Shown here: piece by piece, positions 54,945-64,000 of the stretch | Numbering within the stretch: position 1 is the stretch's first letter | Layout: each line of letters starts with the position of its first letter | DNA from: Beijerinckia indica subsp. indica ATCC 9039 | GTDB taxonomy: Bacteria > Pseudomonadota > Alphaproteobacteria > Rhizobiales > Beijerinckiaceae | NCBI RefSeq assembly: GCF_000019845.1 | Contig: NC_010581.1 | Location: 2,671,501-2,735,500 of the forward strand | DNA length: 64,000 bases | Direction: 5' to 3' | Made by a program: the position numbers and the translations under genes | Notes under the pieces: model-generated | Database searches by the model: none | What the model was told of the DNA's origin: nothing | What the model saw: only the letters and a program-made list of their open reading frames with translations

Positions 54945-55056
54945 CGATCAAGCCTTTTACACGATTTGGGCACGGGATCGCGACGTGACGATTCCAACGC
55001 GATTCCAATTCATTGACGCCACCCCTCCCCTTTTCATGGAGGGGGTGACCGATGGA

Positions 55057-56580
55057 TCAGGGGATGGCAACGGGAGAAACAAGCGATGCCGTATGCGCAA
55101 GGGAAAGTGCCGCGTCATAACCCCGGATAAGAGCTTCAACCGACGCCGCACAACCATCGAGAATGGGAGCGGGATGCACCCCATAATAAAGTGTCAAAAC
55201 GATCAGGGGCGCGAGAAGAGCGATTTCGCGTCCCGAAAGATCGAGCAGCGTCTTCAAGTTCGCTTTTTCCAAGGCCCCGAAAAGGACCCTGCGGTAGAGA
55301 TAAAGCGCATAGGCCGCCGAGAAAATGACGCCTGTCGCCGCAAAGAGAACAACGGTGCTGTTGATCTGGAAAGTGCCGATCATGGTGAGGAACTCACCGA
55401 TGAACCCGGACGTGCCCGGCAGACCGACATTGGCCATGGTGAAGATCATGAAGGCCGTGCCATAGCGCGGCATGCGCTCGACAATACCGCCATAGGCCGC
55501 GATGTCACGTGTATGCAGCCGGTCATAGACAACGCCGACGCACAAGAACAAAGCGCTGGCGACAATGCCATGCGACACCATCTGGAAGATGGCGCCCTGC
55601 ACGCCCTGCTCCGTCATGGAGAACAGCCCCATGGTCACGAAGCCCATATGAGCCACGGACGAATAAGCGATCAGCTTCTTGATATCATTCTGAACGAGCG
55701 CGACCAGCGACGTATAGATGATGGCGATCACCGACAAGGCGAACACGAGCGGCGCGAAATAAGCCGAGGCCTCAGGGAACATGGGCAGGGAGAAGCGGAT
55801 GAAACCGTAACCACCCATCTTCAGGAGAATGCCGGCCAGAATGACCGACCCCGCCGTCGGCGCCTCGACGTGAGCGTCCGGCAACCAGGTATGGACCGGC
55901 CACATCGGCATTTTGACGGCAAAGGAGGCAAAAAAGGCAAGCCACAGCCATTTCTGCATGGAGGCCGGAAACGCTGTCTTCAGAAGGACCGTAATATCGG
56001 TCGTCCCGGCGATCCCATACATGGCCATGACGGCGAGCAGCATCAGAAGCGAGCCGACGAGCGTATAGAGGAAGAATTTAAAGCTCGCATAGATGCGGCG
56101 CGGTCCACCCCATATGCCGATGATGAGGAACATCGGAATGAGGCTGCCTTCGAAGAAGAGATAGAAGAGAATGGTGTCGAGCGCGGTGAAGACGCCGAGC
56201 AGCAGGCTCTCCAGGATCAGGAAGGCCACCATATATTCCTTGACGCGGGTCTGGATCGATTCCCACGACGCAAGGATACAGAAAGGCATGAGGAAGGCTG
56301 TCAGCACCAGGAACGGGATCGACATGCCATCGACACCGAGCTTGTAAACGAGCCCGAGCCCGAACCAGCTCTTTTCCTCAATGAGCTGGAAGGCCGAGGA
56401 GGCCGGATCGAATTGCGTATAGGCATAGACCGATAACGCAAAGGTGATCAGGGTCGTGATCAAGGCGGCCCAGCGCGCGCTGGAACGGCTGGCTTCACTG
56501 TCTCCCGGCAGCAACGCGATGAAGAGCGCGCCGACGAGGGGCAGGAAAATGAGGGCTGAAAGAATACCGAAGCCGAACAT
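55057..56580 (-). CDS. nuoM: NADH-quinone oxidoreductase subunit M
   Basis: A 507-aa antiporter-like complex I subunit. Conserved positions are [16 protein letters not shown] (functional Glu), [20 protein letters not shown] (Lys, and [16 protein letters not shown]) and [17 protein letters not shown]. The ATG at 56580 overlaps the nuoL stop by one base (TAATG), with GGAGGT upstream; the frame is open beyond into nuoL but that part is not coding for NuoM. About 14 helices. Confidence 0.97.
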   Translation of the reverse strand: MFGFGILSALIFLPLVGALFIALLPGDSEASRSSARWAALITTLITFALSVYAYTQFDPASSAFQLIEEKSWFGLGLVYKLGVDGMSIPFLVLTAFLMPFCILASWESIQTRVKEYMVAFLILESLLLGVFTALDTILFYLFFEGSLIPMFLIIGIWGGPRRIYASFKFFLYTLVGSLLMLLAVMAMYGIAGTTDITVLLKTAFPASMQKWLWLAFFASFAVKMPMWPVHTWLPDAHVEAPTAGSVILAGILLKMGGYGFIRFSLPMFPEASAYFAPLVFALSVIAIIYTSLVALVQNDIKKLIAYSSVAHMGFVTMGLFSMTEQGVQGAIFQMVSHGIVASALFLCVGVVYDRLHTRDIAAYGGIVERMPRYGTAFMIFTMANVGLPGTSGFIGEFLTMIGTFQINSTVVLFAATGVIFSAAYALYLYRRVLFGALEKANLKTLLDLSGREIALLAPLIVLTLYYGVHPAPILDGCAASVEALIRGYDAALSLAHTASLVSPVAIP

Positions 56581-58580
56581 TAGTGCACACCTCCGACGAC
56601 ATAGAAGGTGACGATCGCGGCGACACCGATGAGCATGGCGAATGCGTAATGGTAGATGTAACCGGTCTGCAATTTCACGACGCGCCGGGTGACATCGATC
56701 ACGACAGCAGAAACCCCGTCCGGTCCGAAACGATCGATGAACCCTTGATCGCCCCTCTTCCAGAACAGCCGGCCGAGCCAAAAGGCGGGACGGATCAGAA
56801 TGAGGTCATAAAGTTCATCGAAATACCATTTGTTCAGCAGGAAATTGTAGACGAGCGGATTGGTCTGCGCCCAGCGCTGGGCTGTGCCCGGTCTCAGGAT
56901 ATAAACATAAAGCGAGACCAGAAAACCAAGAGCCATCATGAAGGTCGGTGCAAGACCGGCAAGACGCGGAATTTCCTCCATTTGATGGAAAATATGGTTG
57001 TTTGGTCCATAGAACAGAGCCTCTTTCCAGAAGCCTTCCTGGCCTTCCCCGATGAAGGAATGATCGAACAAGAGACCCGCGAACACGGCGCCGGCGCCAA
57101 GGATCAGCAAAGGCAGACGCATGACGAAGGGCGGCTCATGCGGTTCGAGCGCATGGGCATGGCCATGATCGTCGTGTCCGGAGGCATGGGCATGCCCGTG
57201 ATCATCATGGGCCGCATGGGCATCCGCGCCCCAGTGAGCCGGACCAAAGAAGGTCATGAACACCAGGCGCCAGGAATAGAAGGATGTAAGGCCAGCGGCG
57301 ACGACCGTCGCGACATAACCATAGAGGGCGCCCGTGCGCTCAGAAGCGAAGGCCGCCTCGATAATCGCATCCTTGGAAAAATAACCGGCTGTCAGCGGAA
57401 ATCCGGTCAGCGCCAGCGTGCCGAGCGTCATCATCCAGAAGGTGAAGGGAATGCGGTCCCGCAGCGCGCCCATCTTCCGCATGTCCTGCTCATGATGCAT
57501 GGCATGGATCACCGAGCCGGCGCCAAGGAACAGAAGGGCCTTGAAGAAGGCGTGGGTGAATAGGTGGAAGATACCCAGTGAATAACCACCAACGCCGAGC
57601 GCCACGAACATATAGCCGAGCTGCGAGCAGGTCGAATAAGCGATGACGCGTTTGATATCGTTTTGCACAAGGCCGACAGTGGCGGCGAAGAAAGCCGTCG
57701 TCGCACCGATGATCGTGACGAAGGAAAGAGCGACAGGAGCCTGCTCGAACAAGGGTGAGAGGCGAGCAACCATGAAGACGCCGGCGGTCACCATTGTCGC
57801 CGCATGGATCAGAGCGGAAACCGGGGTCGGTCCCTCCATCGCGTCGGGCAACCACGTATGCAGCAGGAATTGCGCGGATTTACCCATCGCGCCCATGAAT
57901 AACAACAGGCATGTGATGGTCATGGCATCGAAATCATGTCCGAAGACATGCAAGCTCTTGCCGGCAAGGCTGGGAGCCGCGGCGAAGACCTGATCGAAGC
58001 TCACCGAATGGGTGAGGAGGAAGACCAGGAAAATTCCAAGCAGAAAGCCAAAGTCGCCGACGCGGTTGGCGACGAAAGCCTTGATGGCGGCGGCGCAAGC
58101 GGAAGGCTTTTCGTACCAGAAGCCGATCAGAAGATAGGACGCAAGACCGACACCTTCCCAGCCGAAGAACATCTGCACCAGATTATCCGCCGTCACCAAG
58201 GTCAACATGGTGAAGGTGAAGAAGGAGAGATAGGCAAAGAAGCGCGACCGTGAGGGATCCTCGTGCATATAGCCGATCGAATAGAGATGCACGAGCGCCG
58301 AAACCGTCGTGACGACGACGAGCATGACCGCCGTCAGCGTGTCGATGCGCAAGGCCCAATCGACCTGAAGCGCGCCAGAGTCGAACCAGGGAGCAAGAAG
58401 CTCGGTGCGCGCGGGAGCAACACCAAGGCCGACCTGCACGAACGTGATCCAGGACAACAGAGCCGCGACGAACAACAGGCTCGTCGTGACGATTTCCGAG
58501 GCTCGCGCGCCAATGACGCGTCCGAAAATCCCGGCAATCAGAAAGCCGGCCAGGGGGAGGAAGACGATTGCGGCATGCAT
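56580..58580 (-). CDS. nuoL: NADH-quinone oxidoreductase subunit L
   Basis: A 666-aa distal antiporter-like subunit of complex I with the long lateral C-terminal helix. Motifs are [40 protein letters not shown] and [19 protein letters not shown]. Residues about 449-481 form a histidine-rich loop ([17 protein letters not shown]...) between helices, seen in variable form in other alphaproteobacteria. It lies 7 bp after nuoK. Confidence 0.97.
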   Translation of the reverse strand: MHAAIVFLPLAGFLIAGIFGRVIGARASEIVTTSLLFVAALLSWITFVQVGLGVAPARTELLAPWFDSGALQVDWALRIDTLTAVMLVVVTTVSALVHLYSIGYMHEDPSRSRFFAYLSFFTFTMLTLVTADNLVQMFFGWEGVGLASYLLIGFWYEKPSACAAAIKAFVANRVGDFGFLLGIFLVFLLTHSVSFDQVFAAAPSLAGKSLHVFGHDFDAMTITCLLLFMGAMGKSAQFLLHTWLPDAMEGPTPVSALIHAATMVTAGVFMVARLSPLFEQAPVALSFVTIIGATTAFFAATVGLVQNDIKRVIAYSTCSQLGYMFVALGVGGYSLGIFHLFTHAFFKALLFLGAGSVIHAMHHEQDMRKMGALRDRIPFTFWMMTLGTLALTGFPLTAGYFSKDAIIEAAFASERTGALYGYVATVVAAGLTSFYSWRLVFMTFFGPAHWGADAHAAHDDHGHAHASGHDDHGHAHALEPHEPPFVMRLPLLILGAGAVFAGLLFDHSFIGEGQEGFWKEALFYGPNNHIFHQMEEIPRLAGLAPTFMMALGFLVSLYVYILRPGTAQRWAQTNPLVYNFLLNKWYFDELYDLILIRPAFWLGRLFWKRGDQGFIDRFGPDGVSAVVIDVTRRVVKLQTGYIYHYAFAMLIGVAAIVTFYVVGGVH

Positions 58581-58587
58581 AACCGGC

Positions 58588-58896
58588 TCAACCCTTCATC
58601 ATATGAATGTCTTCGACCGCGATGGAACCGCGATTGCGATAGAAAGTAACGAGAATGGCGAGGCCGATAGCCGCCTCCGCCGCTGCGACCGTCAGGATGA
58701 ACAGAGCGAAGATCTGTCCCGTAAGATCGCCGAGAGAGGCCGAGAAGGCGACGAGGTTGAGATTGACCGAGAGGAGGATCAATTCCACCGACATCAGGAT
58801 GATGATAATATTCTTCCGGTTGAGGATGATGCCGGCGACACCGATCGTGAACAAGATCGCGGCAACCAGAAGATATTGGGTGAGCGGGACCGTCAT
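58588..58896 (-). CDS. nuoK: NADH-quinone oxidoreductase subunit K
   Basis: A 102-aa, three-helix membrane subunit of complex [19 protein letters not shown] carries the conserved membrane Glu of the central proton path, and [13 protein letters not shown] the second. ATG 58896 gives the standard length and N-terminus [16 protein letters not shown]; longer frames are spurious. It lies 25 bp downstream of nuoJ. Confidence 0.96.
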   Translation of the reverse strand: MTVPLTQYLLVAAILFTIGVAGIILNRKNIIIILMSVELILLSVNLNLVAFSASLGDLTGQIFALFILTVAAAEAAIGLAILVTFYRNRGSIAVEDIHMMKG

Positions 58897-58921
58897 GGTT
58901 TTCGACCTCGTTCGTTTGGCG

Positions 58922-59530
58922 TCACAGGCCCTGGCCAGAAGCCACTTTGCGGATTTCGATAGCATCCACAGGGGTTCTGGCGTTTTGAGCCGCGATGTCC
59001 TGGCGCTTGACGCCAACCTTATGGCGCAGTGTCAGAACGATGGCGCCGATCATGGCGGTCAACAGAACCATAGCCGCCGCCTGGAATAGATAGAGATATT
59101 GAGTGTAGAGCACGCGGCCGAGCGCCATCGTATTCGACATGCCGGGCGGCACGGGCGTCGCAATGGCGGTGACAGAGCCAGAGCCCGCGACCCAGGAGCC
59201 AAGGACAAGGAACAGTTCGACGAGAACGACCGCCCCGATCAAGGCCCCAACCGGCAGATATTGGAGAAAGCCCTGTTTGAATTCGGTGAAGTCGACGTCG
59301 AGCATCATCACGACGAAGAGGAACAAAACCGCGATCGCGCCGACATAGACGACGACCAGGATCATCGCCAGAAATTCAGCGCCGAGCATGACGAAGAGTC
59401 CCGCCGCATTGCAGAAGGCGAGAATCAGAAACAGGACGGAATGGACCGGATTGCGCGCCGCGATGACCATAATGGCCGACACGATCATGACGGTCGAGAA
59501 GAGCGTGAAGAAAAACGCCTGAACATCCAT
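58922..59530 (-). CDS. nuoJ: NADH-quinone oxidoreductase subunit J
   Basis: A 202-aa membrane subunit of complex I with five helices. [20 protein letters not shown] and [20 protein letters not shown] (with the pi-bulge helix TM3 involved in coupling) are diagnostic. ATG 59530 is chosen because it gives the family N-terminus [12 protein letters not shown]; the frame extends into nuoI otherwise. A soluble, positively charged tail follows the last helix. Confidence 0.95.
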   Translation of the reverse strand: MDVQAFFFTLFSTVMIVSAIMVIAARNPVHSVLFLILAFCNAAGLFVMLGAEFLAMILVVVYVGAIAVLFLFVVMMLDVDFTEFKQGFLQYLPVGALIGAVVLVELFLVLGSWVAGSGSVTAIATPVPPGMSNTMALGRVLYTQYLYLFQAAAMVLLTAMIGAIVLTLRHKVGVKRQDIAAQNARTPVDAIEIRKVASGQGL

Positions 59531-59540
59531 GATCGGTTCC

Positions 59541-60029
59541 TCAGCGATAGGGCGCGTCGAGAGCGATATTCCGTGCGATCTCGCGCTCCCAGCGGGCGCC
59601 GTTCTGCAGGAGCCGATCCTTGTCGTAATATAATTCCTCGCGTGTCTCGACCGCGAATTCGGCGTTCGGACCCTCGACGATCGCATCGACCGGACAGGCT
59701 TCCTGGCAGAAACCGCAATAGATGCATTTCACCATGTCGATATCGTAGCGGGTCGTGCGGCGGGTTCCGTCATTGCGGCGGGGACCCGCCTCAATGGTGA
59801 TCGCCTTGGCCGGACAGATCGCCTCGCAAAGCTTGCAGGCGATGCAGCGTTCCTCGCCATTGGGATAACGGCGTAGCGCATGTTCGCCCCGATACCGTGG
59901 CGATTGTGGATTCTTCTCGTGCGGATAATTCAGCGTCGGCCGCGGCTTGAAGAAATAGCGCATGGACAACGCGAAAGCGCCCACGAATTCCTTGAGAAAA
60001 AGCGCCTTAGCGGCAGAATCGAGTCTCAT
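59541..60029 (-). CDS. nuoI: NADH-quinone oxidoreductase subunit I
   Basis: A 162-aa ferredoxin-like subunit carrying clusters N6a and N6b. Two 4Fe-4S motifs are clear: [12 protein letters not shown] and [12 protein letters not shown]. The [13 protein letters not shown] and [12 protein letters not shown] contexts are typical. ATG 60029 with AAGGAAAC upstream gives the usual start [15 protein letters not shown]. Ten bp precede nuoJ. Confidence 0.97.
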   Translation of the reverse strand: MRLDSAAKALFLKEFVGAFALSMRYFFKPRPTLNYPHEKNPQSPRYRGEHALRRYPNGEERCIACKLCEAICPAKAITIEAGPRRNDGTRRTTRYDIDMVKCIYCGFCQEACPVDAIVEGPNAEFAVETREELYYDKDRLLQNGARWEREIARNIALDAPYR

Positions 60030-60095
60030 ATCGTTTCCTTGCCGAAGCATGTGCCCTACACCCGAAAGTGGCGGCGCATGTTCTTTTCCGTGGCT

Positions 60096-61124
60096 CTATT
60101 GCCCCATGCCCGCGCCCCAGCCGGTAGCGTGCAAGACGCCGGCGACCAGAACGACCATGAACAGTGAGATCGGCAAAAACACTTTCCAGCCGAGCCGCAT
60201 CAATTGATCGTAGCGGTAGCGCGGCACGAAGGCTTTCACCATCGCGAACATGAAGAAGAACAGCGAGGCCTTGAGCGTGAACCAGATGACGCCCGGCACC
60301 CAGGTAAAGGGTGGGAAGGGAATGGGTGACAGCCAGCCGCCGAAGAACATGATCGTCATCAAGGCGCACATGGTCATGATCGCCACATATTCGGCAAGCA
60401 TGAACAGCATGTAGGGGGTCGAGGAATACTCGACCATGAAGCCGGCGACGAGCTCCGATTCGGCCTCGACGAGATCGAAAGGCGGGCGGTTGGTCTCGGC
60501 AAGCGCCGAGATGAAGAAGATGACGAACATCGGGAACAAAGGAATCCAATACCAGCCCAGAATGCCGAACTTGGTATCTTGCGCCACCACGATGTCATTG
60601 AGATTGAGCGAGCCGGCACAGAGCAGCACCGTCACAATGACGAAGCCGATCGAAACCTCATAGGAAACCATCTGCGCCGCTGAGCGCAGGGCCGAGAGGA
60701 AAGGATATTTCGAATTCGATGCCCAGCCGCCCATGATGACGCCATAAACGCTGAGCGAGGAAATCGCGAAAATATAAAGAACGCCGACATTCAGATTGGC
60801 GATCGCCCAGCCATCGCTTAACGGAATGACCGCCCAGGCAGCCAGTGACAACATGCCCATGACGAAGGGGGCAAGAAGGAAAATGCCCTTATTCGCGCCA
60901 TCCGGGATTACCGGTTCCTTGAACACGAATTTCAGCATGTCGGCGAAGCTCTGGAAGAGCCCGAAGGGGCCGACGACATTGGGTCCGCGCCGCAATTGCA
61001 CCGCCGCCCAAATCTTCCGGTCGGCGTAAAGCACGTAAGCGATAAAGACGAGGAGGACCACCAAGAGCACGAGGCTCTTGACGATCATCAGGAGGAAAGG
61101 AAGCACCCAGCTAGTATCGCTCAT
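60096..61124 (-). CDS. nuoH: NADH-quinone oxidoreductase subunit H
   Basis: A 342-aa membrane subunit at the quinone-binding interface, about eight helices. Diagnostic stretches are [52 protein letters not shown] (conserved Glu-rich loop) and [19 protein letters not shown] 61124 with AAGGTG upstream is the start; a TTG three codons earlier is in frame. Confidence 0.97.
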   Translation of the reverse strand: MSDTSWVLPFLLMIVKSLVLLVVLLVFIAYVLYADRKIWAAVQLRRGPNVVGPFGLFQSFADMLKFVFKEPVIPDGANKGIFLLAPFVMGMLSLAAWAVIPLSDGWAIANLNVGVLYIFAISSLSVYGVIMGGWASNSKYPFLSALRSAAQMVSYEVSIGFVIVTVLLCAGSLNLNDIVVAQDTKFGILGWYWIPLFPMFVIFFISALAETNRPPFDLVEAESELVAGFMVEYSSTPYMLFMLAEYVAIMTMCALMTIMFFGGWLSPIPFPPFTWVPGVIWFTLKASLFFFMFAMVKAFVPRYRYDQLMRLGWKVFLPISLFMVVLVAGVLHATGWGAGMGQ

Positions 61125-61147
61125 CGCCAACACACCTTGAGTTTACT

Positions 61148-63208
61148 TTATTCGGCCGCCTGGCGCGCGAGGCCCTGCGCCAGGGCCGCGCATTCAGCCA
61201 TCACGCCGGAAGCGCGGGCGATCGGATTGGTGGCATAGAAATCGACGACCGGTGACACAAAGGGAGCTTTGTCGAACTCTCCTGTTGCCACAAAGCGCGC
61301 CGGATCGATCGCCTCGGGCGCGGCAATATCATCGATTTCAGCAAAATGCGGGTGCGCCGCATAGAGCTCGGCCCGTAACCGGGCCAGAGAATCAAAGGGC
61401 AGCCGCACACCCAGGATCTCAGATAAAGCACGCAGGATCGCCCAATCCTCGCGGGCTTCTCCGGGTGGGAAACTCGCCCGATCGGACCATTGCACACGTC
61501 CTTCCGTATTGACGTATGTGCCCGATTTTTCCGTATAGGTCGCGCCCGGCAGAATGACATCGGCACGCGCCGCACCCCGGTCACCGTGAGTCCCTTGATA
61601 GATCACGAAAGCACCAGGCTCAATGGCGATTTCATCCGCTCCCAGATTGAAGAGCACATCGAGCGCACCAGCCTTCGCTTGCGCCTGCGCATCCAGGCCG
61701 TTCACCCCGGGTACAAAGCCGAGATCGAGGGCTCCAACCCGGGCGGCCGCCGTATGCAACACGCCGAAACCGTTCCAACCATCCTTGATGACGCCAAGCG
61801 CCACGGCGGCCTTGATCGCCAAAGCCAGGATTGCCGCGCCATCGGATCGCGCCAAAGCACCCTGGCCAATCAGCAGGACAGGCTTTTCCGTCTTCGCAGG
61901 CGGGTTTTTGAGAAGCGCCATCAGCGTTTCGGGACCCGCGCCGAGATAATCGTAAGGATAAGTCAGATCGGCCTGTTCGCCGATGAGATGAATGGGGAAG
62001 CGACCCTTGAGCCAACGCTTGCGGATACGGGCATTGAAAACCGGCGCTTCCTTGCGCGGATTGGCGCCGACGATCAGCAAGGAATCCGCGTCATCGATTC
62101 CAGCGATGGTCGGGTTGAAAAGATAGGATGCGCGGCCGAGTTTCGGATCAAGCTTGACGCCATCTTGCCGAGCATCGAGATTGACCGAGCCTAATTTGCC
62201 GAGGAGGCTTTGCAAGGCGAAGAGATCCTCGACGCTGGCGAGATCGCCGGCAATCGCGCCGATACGGGCAGGATTCGTCGCCTTCACCTTTTCGGCAATG
62301 GTCGCGAAAGCTTCCTGCCAGGAGGCCGGCACAAGTTTGCCGCCCTTACGGACATAGGGCTTATCGAGACGGCGTGTCTTCAAACCATCGACGATCTGCC
62401 GCGCTTTGTCGGAAATCCATTCCTCGTTCACGACATCATTGACGCGCGGCAGGATACGCATCACTTCCCGCCCGCGTGTGTCGATGCGGATCGCGGAACC
62501 CAAAGCATCCATAACATCGATGGATTCGGTTTTGACCATTTCCCAGGCCCGCGCCCTGAAGGCCGATGGCTTGGGGAGCAACGCGCCAACCGGGCAAAGG
62601 TCGGCGACATTGCCTTGCAACTCCGATGTCATCGCCGTTTCGAGATAGGTCGTAATCTCCATATCCTCGCCGCGACCGATCGCGCCCATGTCGCTGGTCC
62701 CGGCGACTTCCGCCGTAAACCGGACGCAACGCGTGCAATGAATGCAGCGGTTCATCGAGGTGCGCACGAGGGCACCGATATATTTATCCTCGACCGCGCG
62801 CTTGTTCTCGATATAGCGCGAGGAATCGACGCCAAAGGCCATGGCCTGGTCCTGCAGATCGCATTCACCACCCTGATCGCAGATCGGGCAATCGAGAGGG
62901 TGATTGACGAGCAGGAATTCCATCACGCCTTCGCGCGCCTTTTTCACCATGGGGGATTTGGTGAGGACGACAGGCGGCTCGCCATTGGGGCCGGGACGCA
63001 GATCGCGCACAGCCATGGCGCAGGAGGCCGTAGGCTTGGGCGGCCCGCCCTTGACCTCAATGAGGCACATCCGGCAATTGCCGGCGATCGAGAGGCGCTC
63101 GTGGAAACAGAAACGTGGAATTTCCGCGCCCGCCGCCTCACAGGCCTGCAGCAGCGTATATTCCGGCGGTACGTCGATTTCTACGCCATCGACGATGAGT
63201 ATGCTCAT
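61148..63208 (-). CDS. nuoG: NADH-quinone oxidoreductase subunit G
   Basis: A 686-aa peripheral-arm subunit. An N-terminal plant-type 2Fe-2S domain has CFHERLSIAGNCRMCLIEV. The His-Cys3 4Fe-4S motif follows (HPLDCPICDQGGECDLQD), then the third 4Fe-4S cluster site NRCIHCTRCVRF. A molybdopterin-oxidoreductase-like C-terminal domain has lost cofactor binding. The length is that of the shorter mitochondrial/alphaproteobacterial form. It transfers electrons from NuoF flavin towards NuoI. Confidence 0.96.
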   Translation of the reverse strand: MSILIVDGVEIDVPPEYTLLQACEAAGAEIPRFCFHERLSIAGNCRMCLIEVKGGPPKPTASCAMAVRDLRPGPNGEPPVVLTKSPMVKKAREGVMEFLLVNHPLDCPICDQGGECDLQDQAMAFGVDSSRYIENKRAVEDKYIGALVRTSMNRCIHCTRCVRFTAEVAGTSDMGAIGRGEDMEITTYLETAMTSELQGNVADLCPVGALLPKPSAFRARAWEMVKTESIDVMDALGSAIRIDTRGREVMRILPRVNDVVNEEWISDKARQIVDGLKTRRLDKPYVRKGGKLVPASWQEAFATIAEKVKATNPARIGAIAGDLASVEDLFALQSLLGKLGSVNLDARQDGVKLDPKLGRASYLFNPTIAGIDDADSLLIVGANPRKEAPVFNARIRKRWLKGRFPIHLIGEQADLTYPYDYLGAGPETLMALLKNPPAKTEKPVLLIGQGALARSDGAAILALAIKAAVALGVIKDGWNGFGVLHTAAARVGALDLGFVPGVNGLDAQAQAKAGALDVLFNLGADEIAIEPGAFVIYQGTHGDRGAARADVILPGATYTEKSGTYVNTEGRVQWSDRASFPPGEAREDWAILRALSEILGVRLPFDSLARLRAELYAAHPHFAEIDDIAAPEAIDPARFVATGEFDKAPFVSPVVDFYATNPIARASGVMAECAALAQGLARQAAE

Positions 63209-63287
63209 CTTTCAGGCTCCAAATTGCAGACGCCGTTTTGCGGGTCTTCAAGCCTTGCCCAGGTCTCGATCTGTTTTGACAAGATCA

Positions 63288-63572
63288 TCACAGACGCCCT
63301 GAGGTGTTGGGATGCGGATTAGCGGAATCCAATTGCTCGTGGACGAGCCCTAGACGGTGTTCGATCCTGTGCAAGCGCTCATCGAGCTGATCGAGACGGC
63401 CACCAAGCCCTGCGAGCAGGACTTCGACCTGAGCGCTTTGGGCCTGTGTCTGCCCGGCTTCGATCATCGTCAAACGCTCTTGCACATCCTTGAAATCATC
63501 ACGTGTCCGCGCAAAGAGGGTTTCGAGGCGATACAGCGATTCTTTCACCAAGGCACCCATGTCTTTATCCAT
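63288..63572 (-). CDS. Small coiled-coil protein between nuoG and nuoF
   Basis: A 94-aa predicted coiled-coil: MDKDMGALVKESLYRLETLF, then heptads through DVQERLTMIEAGQTQ, LAGLGGRLDQLDERLHRIEH and RLGLVHEQLD. The ATG at 63572 has AAAGG seven bases upstream; an earlier ATG (63602) lacks a site. It is not a core complex I subunit. Its position inside the nuo operon implies co-transcription; a role in assembly or merely a hitch-hiker are both possible. Confidence 0.65.
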   Translation of the reverse strand: MDKDMGALVKESLYRLETLFARTRDDFKDVQERLTMIEAGQTQAQSAQVEVLLAGLGGRLDQLDERLHRIEHRLGLVHEQLDSANPHPNTSGRL

Positions 63573-63625
63573 AGGAACGCCTTTATCAGTGGGAGAAGCC
63601 ATCGTCGTCGCCACGATCATCGCAC

Positions 63626-64000
63626 CTATTCAGCCGCGACACCGAAATCGCGGATCGGTTCGCTATGCGGATTAGCCGCATATTGATCGATCTTCTTTTC
63701 GATTTCCGAGCGGAAATGACGGATCAGGCCTTGCACCGGCCAAGCGGCCGCATCTCCCAAGGCGCAGATCGTATGACCTTCAATCCGGGTCGTGACATCC
63801 AGCAACATGTCAATCTCACGCTTTTGTGCGCGGCCTTCCGCCATGCGGGTCATCACGCGCCACAGCCAACCCGTCCCCTCGCGGCAGGGCGTGCATTGGC
63901 CACAGCTCTCGTGTTTATAGAAATGGCTGAGCCGCGCGATGGCACGCACAATATCCGTGGATTTATCCATCACGATGACGGCCGCCGTGCCAAGACCGGA
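63626..64000 (-). CDS. nuoF: NADH-quinone oxidoreductase subunit F, C-terminal part
   Basis: The window holds the last 124 residues. [20 protein letters not shown] carries three of the Cys ligands of the N3 4Fe-4S cluster and [18 protein letters not shown] the fourth, both diagnostic of NuoF. The FMN- and NADH-binding part lies beyond the window edge. The frame stays open to base 64000. Confidence 0.96.
   Translation of the reverse strand, partial: SGLGTAAVIVMDKSTDIVRAIARLSHFYKHESCGQCTPCREGTGWLWRVMTRMAEGRAQKREIDMLLDVTTRIEGHTICALGDAAAWPVQGLIRHFRSEIEKKIDQYAANPHSEPIRDFGVAAE

Noticed and set aside
53739..56436. Long plus-strand frames (425 and 588 aa) opposite nuoN and nuoM
   Set aside because: Highly charged His/Arg/Gln/Glu-rich translations are typical antisense shadows of hydrophobic membrane protein genes.

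Overview
The window looks like a chromosomal segment of an alphaproteobacterium of the order Hyphomicrobiales (Rhizobiales), with Beijerinckiaceae the best guess. Grounds: the coaD/ppi/queA/tgt genes, the nuo-birA-rnj gene order, an adrenodoxin-type ferredoxin, a BA14K-like protein, an MctP-type symporter with its DUF3311 partner, and a ~2,000-residue apolipoprotein-like protein resembling the Growth Pole Ring protein of polar-growing Rhizobiales. The genus is inference. No tRNA, 16S/23S rRNA, prophage or CRISPR array was seen.

Layout. 1-840: N-terminus of thrB, then a ~570-bp gene-poor stretch and a candidate structured small RNA ending in a terminator shared with tgt. 862-9829 (minus): housekeeping genes coaD-ppi and ppi-queA-tgt, separated by a ~5-kb polyol/sugar cassette (polyol dehydrogenase, sugar-binding protein, AraC regulator, SDR, UPF0303 protein). 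9878-12075 (minus): ferredoxin reductase, 2Fe-2S ferredoxin, Hpt protein. 13059-19109 (plus): the giant GPR/RgsE-like protein. 19131-19621: RNase P RNA with a recognisable promoter and a 43-bp palindromic terminator. 19835-26330: accessory genes (lipoprotein, amidase, IS5-type relic, small unknown proteins, TetR with two GSTs). 26372-29245 (minus): a pentapeptide-like protein, MoxR-type AAA ATPase and VWA protein triad. 29585-31286: DUF3311 plus MctP-like symporter behind three consecutive perfect hairpins. 31435-35015: GNAT, SsuA-like binding protein, frameshifted epimerase and GFA-type protein. 35204-39178: divergent thrS and a CYTH-CHAD protein. 39409-40947: three small exported proteins. 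41545-47023 (plus): sugar MFS transporter, RluB-like pseudouridine synthase, an exported FAH-family protein, rsmD and a small unknown gene. 47092-50718 (minus): TonB-dependent receptor, DUF2946 protein and SCO protein, a likely copper module. 50830-64000 (minus): rnj, birA and nuoN-M-L-K-J-I-H-G-F (F partial).

How genes work together. QueA and Tgt act in queuosine synthesis; the ferredoxin and its reductase form an electron-transfer pair; the nuo genes encode the membrane arm and part of the peripheral arm of complex I; the TonB receptor, DUF2946 protein and SCO protein plausibly handle copper for cytochrome oxidase. The most unusual signals are: the 22-residue repeat architecture of the giant polar protein, loss of three of four zinc ligands in Tgt, the branched RNA at 670-829, the inactive-looking metallopeptidase module of the VWA/MoxR triad, and a family of hairpin-rich dispersed elements.
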